A stretch of 64,000 nt of DNA from UMGS1532 sp045542355 (GTDB taxonomy: Bacteria > Bacillota > Clostridia > Oscillospirales > Acutalibacteraceae), in the NCBI GenBank assembly GCA_045542355.1, contig JAZQKX010000016.1, positions 1-64,000 on the forward strand, in the 5' to 3' direction. The notes under the pieces were generated by a model that was given only the letters and a program-made list of their open reading frames with translations, had not been told where the DNA came from and searched no databases. A program made the position numbers and the translations under genes. Below are positions 58,899-64,000 of this stretch, piece by piece (positions within the stretch are counted from its first letter, which is position 1; each line of letters begins with the position of its first letter).

Positions 58899-59984
58899 TT
58901 ATTCGTCCTCGCCCTCTCCAAAGAAGCCGCTTTCAGGACGAATGTCTATCTTCCAGCCTGTGAGTTTCGCGGCAAGGCGAACGTTCTGACCCTTGTTGCC
59001 GATAGCCAAGGACAACTGAGAATCGGGAACGGTTACTCTACAGGACTTAGCCTCTTCGTCGATGATTTCAACACTTACAACCTTTGAGGGAGAAAGTGCC
59101 TCTGTGATGAATTCCACAGGATTTTCTGAATATTTAACAATGTCAATCTTTTCTCCACCCAGCTCTTCAACAATGCTGTTAACACGGATACCGCGCTGAC
59201 CGATACAAGAGCCGATTGGGTCGATGCTTTCGTCCTTGGAATATACAGCCATCTTTGTGCGGGAACCTGCCTGACGGGAAACAGATTTAATTTCAATTAT
59301 GCCGTCGTAGATTTCGGGTACTTCAGACTCGAAAAGACGGGTAACGAGACCTGGGTGGGTGCGGGAAATCATAACCTTGGGACCCTTTTCGGTGGAGCGA
59401 ACGTCCACAATGTAAACCTTAACGTGGTCGCCCTCGCGGATTATTTCATCGGGCACCTGCTCCTTTTTGAGGAGTACAGCTTCGCTTCCGTTGATGGTGA
59501 TGGTGGCGTTGCCGGTTTTGGGGTCTATTCTATGAACAACGGCGGTGACGATTTCCTTAGTTTTGCTTTGGAACTCACTGAGTATTTTGCCGTGTTCTGC
59601 CTCTCTTATGCCCTGATGGATAACATTCTTTGCAGACTGGGCAATAATTCTGCCAAAATTCTTGGTGTCGAGGTCGATTTCAACAATTCCGCCAACCTCA
59701 GCCTTTTTGTTGTATTTCTTGGCATCGTCTAAAAGAATATCGGTGTATTCATTTTCTATTTCCTCAACAACATTCTTGCGGATAAATACGCGGAAGATGT
59801 CTTTATCCATGTCTGCCTCAAAAGCAGTGATTTCATTGCCACCGTAGGTCTTTTTGCAAGAGGTGGCGATAGCGGCGCCGATTTTCTCAGCAAGTACCTG
59901 AGCCTCGATGCCCTTTTCATCAGCCATAAACTTTATGGCGGCGATGATTTCTGCGGTTACCTTTGAATTCTTCTTTGCACTCAT
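58899..59984 (-). CDS. nusA: Transcription termination/antitermination factor NusA
   Basis: Binds RNA polymerase and nascent RNA to modulate pausing, termination and antitermination. 361 residues: N-terminal polymerase-binding domain (1-125), S1 domain (130-200), then KH domains (ISRTHPGLVTRLFESEVPEI; SCIGQRGIRVNSIVEELGGEKID; LAIGNKGQNVRLAAKLTGWKIDI). The C-terminal acidic repeats of proteobacterial NusA are absent, as usual for Firmicutes. ATG at 59984 has GGAGG 11 nt upstream; a TTG at 59993 is too close. Confidence 0.97.
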   Translation of the reverse strand: MSAKKNSKVTAEIIAAIKFMADEKGIEAQVLAEKIGAAIATSCKKTYGGNEITAFEADMDKDIFRVFIRKNVVEEIENEYTDILLDDAKKYNKKAEVGGIVEIDLDTKNFGRIIAQSAKNVIHQGIREAEHGKILSEFQSKTKEIVTAVVHRIDPKTGNATITINGSEAVLLKKEQVPDEIIREGDHVKVYIVDVRSTEKGPKVMISRTHPGLVTRLFESEVPEIYDGIIEIKSVSRQAGSRTKMAVYSKDESIDPIGSCIGQRGIRVNSIVEELGGEKIDIVKYSENPVEFITEALSPSKVVSVEIIDEEAKSCRVTVPDSQLSLAIGNKGQNVRLAAKLTGWKIDIRPESGFFGEGEDE

Positions 59985-60059
59985 TTTTCTCAATTCCTCC
60001 GTTTTTGGGTGTAGCGGAAAACCACTACGGTTTTATATTTAATTGTAATTTAAAACTAT

Positions 60060-60527
60060 TTAAAATTTATCGTCATCAAGCGATACTTTAGAAATATTGC
60101 TTCGGGCAATTTCGATTTCTCCGCCGTCGGCGATAACCACGACATTGTCGGAATTGCGCTCTTTTAAGACACCTGTAATATCCCTTTTACCGTCTTCAAG
60201 AGGACGAATTGTGTGGACCAAAACCTCTCTGCCCTGCATTGCCTTAAAATGGCGGTCGGTTTTAAGCTCACGGTTAAGTCCAGGTGAGCAAACCTCTAAA
60301 TAATATGCCTGACTGATGGGGTCTGCCTCGTCGATGATGGGGTCAATAGCGTGGGAAACGTCGGTGCAGTTATTAATATCTATGCCGTTTTCGCTATCAA
60401 TATAAACCCTCAGATACCAAGAGGCACCCTCCTTGAGAAAGCGAACATCCCAAAGCTCCAGACCCAAGGCTTCAACAGCGGGTCGCACAAGCTCTGCCAC
60501 ACGGTCTGCCGTGTTTTTTGCTGCCAT
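60060..60527 (-). CDS. rimP: Ribosome maturation factor RimP
   Basis: Needed for small-subunit assembly. 155 residues with LGLELWDVRFLKEGASWYLRVYID, the D-x-x-DPIxxAYYLEVCSPGLNRELK-type core and the SH3-like C-terminal domain. AAGGAG lies 10 nt before ATG. First gene of the operon that runs to 51.5 kb. Confidence 0.95.
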   Translation of the reverse strand: MAAKNTADRVAELVRPAVEALGLELWDVRFLKEGASWYLRVYIDSENGIDINNCTDVSHAIDPIIDEADPISQAYYLEVCSPGLNRELKTDRHFKAMQGREVLVHTIRPLEDGKRDITGVLKERNSDNVVVIADGGEIEIARSNISKVSLDDDKF

Positions 60528-60548
60528 ACATTCATTCTCCTTTCAAGT

Positions 60549-60635
60549 AACCGCAGGAATCAGCTTCGGATTATCCGCGGTTGGCTTTCCATCTTTGCTT
60601 TCACAAAACTAAGAGAGTGGGTCGCCCCACTCTCC
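60549..60635 (-). promoter_or_regulatory. Structured leader of the rimP-nusA-infB operon
   Basis: The leader holds a 9-bp hairpin GAGAGTGGG-GCGA-CCCACTCTC (60635-60614 region, GNRA loop), followed by TTAGTTTT, and further on AACCGC/GCGGTT (60549-60554 with 60577-60582). The first looks like an attenuator. NusA or IF-2 feedback is a possible purpose, by analogy with other nusA operons. Confidence 0.5.
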
Positions 60636-60661
60636 TTTAAGTCAATATTCTTACATATCGT

Positions 60662-60690
60662 ATTATAACATATATATATTACTTTTGCAA
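60662..60690 (-). promoter_or_regulatory. SigA-type promoter of the rimP-nusA-infB operon
   Basis: TTGCAA (60690-60685) and perfect TATAAT (60667-60662), 17 bp apart, TGT before the -10. The leader is about 125 nt. Confidence 0.85.
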
Positions 60691-60723
60691 GTGTTATTTT
60701 CGAATAACTTAATATTATAGATG

Positions 60724-60756
60724 AAAAAACAGCACCCCACAGGGTGCTGTTTTTTT
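60724..60756 (-). terminator. Strong terminator after the 55-aa peptide gene
   Basis: AAAAAACAGCACCC (60724-60737) pairs perfectly with GGGTGCTGTTTTTT (60742-60755) around CACA. T runs on both strands. Confidence 0.92.
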
Positions 60757-60780
60757 GCTAAGGGAAGTTACCCCTATTTT

Positions 60781-60948
60781 TTAATATTCGTAGCCGAGCT
60801 TATCTGCAGTACCTGTGGTACCGGTAACATAGCCGTCGGTGTAGTCTACGTCAGTTACTACGCCTGCGGAAATGCTCTCTCCTGCGCAATACTCATCACA
60901 CAGAGTATCGATAATCTTAGCCTTAGGAGCAAAATAATTCTTTTTCAT
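60781..60948 (-). CDS. 55-residue peptide of unknown function
   Basis: A complete small frame, MKKNYFAPKA...LGYEY, with AAAGGAG 11 nt before its ATG. It begins 18 bp after the stop of the large surface protein and ends just before a strong terminator, so it is almost certainly expressed from the same message. Two cysteines lie close together (LCDEYCAG, residues 16-21); the C-terminal half is Gly/Thr/Asp/Tyr-rich. There is no signal peptide or membrane helix. Small proteins with a similar MKK-x-Y-x-x-P-K start occur in gut Firmicutes and Bacteroidetes, but I cannot name a family. Confidence 0.65.
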   Translation of the reverse strand: MKKNYFAPKAKIIDTLCDEYCAGESISAGVVTDVDYTDGYVTGTTGTADKLGYEY

Positions 60949-60966
60949 TATATATCTACTCCTTTC

Positions 60967-63900
60967 TTACTGTTGGGCTACTTTGCCTTCATTGAAGAGC
61001 TGAGAAATAATGTTGTTGCTGTAGTATACATTCTCGTCGCCTTCAAAGATAACGTATGCACGGGCATAACGCATGGTTTCTGCTTCGTTCTGGATGCCAT
61101 AGTATTCAATCATGAAATCAGCGCCAACAACGTCAGGTGTGCCCTTATCATACTTTCTACCAGCTGCAGTGATATCATCCATTGTGAACTTATCTTCATA
61201 CTGGCCACCTTCGGTAACTGCGTCGTAGGTAGTCCATGTGGTATAGATGAAGCCAATTTCCTGAATGGTCTTACCAGCTGTGTTAACATGAGCAAAGGTT
61301 ACATAGCTGTTGCTATCAGTTTTTTCAACTGCAACACCGTTTACAACGGTAACGTTGGGCTCGGTAACCTCGCCACGACATGCAACAAAGTCCATGTCAC
61401 CTGCTACGTATGCAGTAAAGGAGGTTCCGGTTGCGAATACTTCGCCGCCCAAGGTCCAGTAGTCAGCAATAAGATCTGTACCGATTACCTTGGTATCGAA
61501 AGGAAGCTGTGCGGAATAGGGTTCTTCGCCTTCCTTGATGTAATCAATGGTAACATTGTAGGTGAAGCTTCCGTCATCAATCTTTTTATAGGTTGCCATT
61601 AAGGTGGTCTCTGCTATGATTTCTGTTGTAAGATCATCATCCCATTTGGAGAACTTATAGCCATAGACAGTGGGAAGAGCGGCTTCAGCAGCTGCGAGAT
61701 CCTCGTCGGAAATAAATGAACCGCTTGCTACAATTGCTTCGTAAACAGGATTATTAACTTTATCTACGAAAACTACAGTCACTGCTGAACATACGGTACA
61801 GTGTCTTGCTGTATATTCTTCGTCTATATTCCAAGTATGACCTTCAGCAGGGATTTCTACCTGAGCGGTGAGGATTTCACCACAATCAGAACACTTAACA
61901 CCCTCGGTGAGACCTGCTTCTGTACAGGTTGCTTCTTTGCCAGGAATGGTTTCCTCTGTGTGAACATGAGCGTCACCGCTAACGAAAACATCATAGAGAT
62001 ATGCTCTGCCAGCGCCGTTTGTGTTGGTATAAGCATCATACATCTTTATACCAACATATCTGCCTTCGGGAAGATTATCGCCTGTGAACTCAAGATACTG
62101 AGCTTCACTACCTCTATCAGTAGCAACAGATGAACCGTGTTTACCATTGAATCTGTAGGAACCGTCTAGGCTATAGCCATTAAATGCATCAAAGAAGAAT
62201 ACCTGATTACCTGCATCGTAAAGGGTTGCTTCGTCGTTGGAAACATAAACTGCGTATGTACAGTAAGATGCCAACTGGTTAGGACCGCCTACGAGCATGA
62301 ATTTCTCAAGCTTAGTCTTTGTGCCAAGGTCTGCGGTTAAAAGATAGTCATAGCGGTCTTTTGCTACACGATCTGCGCTATATCGTATTGCGGTATCTGC
62401 AACACCTTCGGCATTATAATTCTTTTCATATCCTTTAGGAAGTACAGAGTCAGAACCCCAAGAGGTACCAGCATTTCCGTTGTCGTCGTAGGAATAATAC
62501 TTCATATCGGTAAGTTTGGTAAATGTGTCTCCTACAACATTAGTATAATCTTTTTCTGTGTATTGCTTGATTTTCAATGCTTTAATAGCATTTGTGTCGC
62601 TAGCAACCTTAGCTCCAAGAGCAGAGCCGACCATATTGGAAAGCTGAATGTTTGCAGTGTATTCGTTTGCTAAGTCAATAGTTGTCTTAGCCAACTTTTC
62701 ATCGTAAGTTTTGGTGCCGGTTGCAGAGGTGGTGTCGAGGTGGGTAATCTGGTCTGCACCGAAAACGCCTAAGTCGTAGATATCGATACGTCCGCTAGTA
62801 CTAGTCTCTGCATAATATAACTTATAACCAACATAGGAGCCAACGGGCTTTTCGCCTGTGAACTTCCAAACCTGACCCTCAGAACGGCGAGCAGTGGCAT
62901 CACTGCTAACAGCAGTATTAGTACCGTTGAGAGAAGTTGACGCGCCCTGTCTGTATCCATCGTAGTAATCGAAATATGCAACCCTGTTTTCGTCGTTATA
63001 AAGGTTAGCTTCATCGTTGCCTACATAGACTTCGTAGGTACACCAAGCAAGGTTTGTGCCAGGGTGAGCGAAGTTGTAAAGGGTATCGATTATGGTTTTG
63101 TTCTTTAATGTAAGGGTGATGGTGGCATCGTAGGTGCCGTCAGCAAGACGGGCAGCGCCGACACCAGCTGTAGTAGTAGCGGGGCGGGTGGGGAAGGTTA
63201 ACCCCGCGGCTGAGAAGTTTGAACCATTTACACCGTTATCATAGATTTTGCCGTCGGTAACATCTGCAAGAGTAACAGCCTTGGTGGCACCACTGGAGTC
63301 TTTAATCTCTACGTTGGTGATTTTGTTGGTGCCGAATGTGCTAAGAGCGCTTTCGTAGATGTCATCTACCTGAACGGTAACGCCTTTATAATCAGATCCT
63401 ACAGAAAGCCAACCTGATTTTCTTGACCAGTCCACACGGCCGTTGGATGCGGCGTCGGTGGGTTGGATAAGCTTGAAGTCCAAAGTGCCGAGAGCACCTA
63501 TTTCATAGTAAGCCAACATCTGATTGGTATGCCAGCTTGCATCGTATACAATTATACCGATGTATCTACCTGTGGGTTTGGTTTCGCCGCCAAAGGTAAG
63601 GAACTGACCCTCAGAGCGCAAATCTTTTGTTGTTGCAAGATCGTTGGTATACGCGCTGTTAAAGCTTACAGAGTTGCCAAAAGTTTGGGGAATATTATGG
63701 GCATCAAAGTAGAAAACTTCGTTTTCTTTCTCGTAAAGGTCGGTCTCGCTGTCGCTTACGAACACCTTGTATGTGATAGGTGCATAGTCATAACGAACTT
63801 CGGAAAACATATAGAAGTTATCCAAAATGTATGTACCGCCCATGTCGGTCTTAAAGCGCATATCATATTTGCCCTCTGCAACACGTTCGCTACCGTATTT

Positions 63901-64000
63901 ATAGTTAGCTTCGTCGACTGCGCTAACATAGCCGTTGTTTACAAGACCACCAGCGTTACTGTTGGTCCAACCAATTGTGTTTGGGTTGGCAGAATCTTTA
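60967..64000 (-). CDS. Large repetitive surface protein, 5' end outside the window
   Basis: The frame is open to the last base of the window, so the N-terminus and any signal peptide are missing; at least 1,010 residues are visible. Three copies of a roughly 165-residue module recur, best seen near 63770-63490, 63050-62750 and 62260-61980, each with Y-x-VYVSNDEA-x-LYD, an aromatic FDA/YFD segment, RSEGQ-x-L-x-F-x-G and P-x-GRYVGI; they resemble F5/8-type C (discoidin) carbohydrate-binding domains. Then come a cysteine-paired segment (CSDCGEIL, HCTVCSA) and an InlB-B-like repeat (YGYKFSKWDDD). The C-terminus (FNEGKVAQQ) has no sortase motif or membrane helix. Glycan binding at the cell surface is likely. 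Confidence 0.8.
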   Translation of the reverse strand, partial: KDSANPNTIGWTNSNAGGLVNNGYVSAVDEANYKYGSERVAEGKYDMRFKTDMGGTYILDNFYMFSEVRYDYAPITYKVFVSDSETDLYEKENEVFYFDAHNIPQTFGNSVSFNSAYTNDLATTKDLRSEGQFLTFGGETKPTGRYIGIIVYDASWHTNQMLAYYEIGALGTLDFKLIQPTDAASNGRVDWSRKSGWLSVGSDYKGVTVQVDDIYESALSTFGTNKITNVEIKDSSGATKAVTLADVTDGKIYDNGVNGSNFSAAGLTFPTRPATTTAGVGAARLADGTYDATITLTLKNKTIIDTLYNFAHPGTNLAWCTYEVYVGNDEANLYNDENRVAYFDYYDGYRQGASTSLNGTNTAVSSDATARRSEGQVWKFTGEKPVGSYVGYKLYYAETSTSGRIDIYDLGVFGADQITHLDTTSATGTKTYDEKLAKTTIDLANEYTANIQLSNMVGSALGAKVASDTNAIKALKIKQYTEKDYTNVVGDTFTKLTDMKYYSYDDNGNAGTSWGSDSVLPKGYEKNYNAEGVADTAIRYSADRVAKDRYDYLLTADLGTKTKLEKFMLVGGPNQLASYCTYAVYVSNDEATLYDAGNQVFFFDAFNGYSLDGSYRFNGKHGSSVATDRGSEAQYLEFTGDNLPEGRYVGIKMYDAYTNTNGAGRAYLYDVFVSGDAHVHTEETIPGKEATCTEAGLTEGVKCSDCGEILTAQVEIPAEGHTWNIDEEYTARHCTVCSAVTVVFVDKVNNPVYEAIVASGSFISDEDLAAAEAALPTVYGYKFSKWDDDLTTEIIAETTLMATYKKIDDGSFTYNVTIDYIKEGEEPYSAQLPFDTKVIGTDLIADYWTLGGEVFATGTSFTAYVAGDMDFVACRGEVTEPNVTVVNGVAVEKTDSNSYVTFAHVNTAGKTIQEIGFIYTTWTTYDAVTEGGQYEDKFTMDDITAAGRKYDKGTPDVVGADFMIEYYGIQNEAETMRYARAYVIFEGDENVYYSNNIISQLFNEGKVAQQ

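Noticed and set aside
60721..61602. 293-codon plus-strand frame opposite the surface protein gene
   Set aside because: It is antisense to a clearly coding, repeat-containing frame, crosses the 55-aa peptide gene and begins inside a terminator.

Overview
The window looks like the chromosome of a Gram-positive, probably endospore-forming Clostridia member, most likely Oscillospiraceae/Ruminococcaceae-like. This is an inference from a spoIIE homologue, a clostridial 2[4Fe-4S] ferredoxin, a THF riboswitch in front of folT, the rimP-nusA-rnpM-ylxQ-infB-rbfA-nrnA-truB-ribF gene order and the short GH13 branching enzyme. No rRNA, phage genes, IS element or CRISPR array was seen; one intact tRNA is present.

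Layout. 0.2-3.2 kb: a LicD + CDP-glycerol glycerophosphotransferase fusion (teichoic-acid-like polymer or its decoration), then a small SLOG-fold protein. 3.9-12.1 kb (minus): an alpha-glucan uptake and breakdown operon of lipoprotein, two permeases, ATPase, MalQ and GlgP. 12.2-18.8 kb (minus): a secreted GH25 muramidase with many adhesive modules, a B12-binding radical SAM protein, and a sigma-factor-like protein joined through one membrane helix to an RsiV-like extracellular domain. 19.2-21.5 kb: spoIIE, followed by a large fold-back element. 21.8-22.6 kb: folT with a THF riboswitch and a Shine-Dalgarno-sequestering hairpin. 22.6-25.4 kb: an LCP-like membrane protein, trpS and holB. 25.4-27.4 kb: glgB. 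27.6-28.1 kb: tRNA-Arg(CCU) and a terminator-rich gap. 28.3-29.8 kb: putP.

29.9-37.8 kb (minus) is a complete arginine operon, argG-H-C-J-B-D-F, whose promoter is overlapped by a perfect ARG-box palindrome. 38.1-39.3 kb: ferredoxin and ricT; the ricT leader can form an H-type pseudoknot with two perfect 8-bp stems. 39.3-46.1 kb (minus): a Gld-type ABC exporter with one ATPase, one permease, two GldG-like proteins and a DUF4340 protein. 46.2 kb: a tRNA acceptor/T-arm minihelix remnant. 46.5-49.8 kb: a DUF6512 membrane protein and a DeoR regulator divergent from glycerol-3-phosphate dehydrogenase and a glycerophosphodiesterase. 49.8-51.4 kb: a second membrane-anchored sigma-like protein with a different (YD-repeat-like) ectodomain. 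51.6-60.5 kb (minus): the translation/transcription-factor operon. 60.8-64.0 kb: a 55-aa peptide gene and the 3' part of a large surface protein that runs off the right edge.

The strongest candidate for an undescribed system is the pair of one-polypeptide transmembrane sigma-like proteins at 17.1-18.8 kb and 49.8-51.4 kb, which share an architecture but have unrelated sensor domains. Other leads are the ricT leader pseudoknot, the fold-back element after spoIIE, and the tRNA minihelix.
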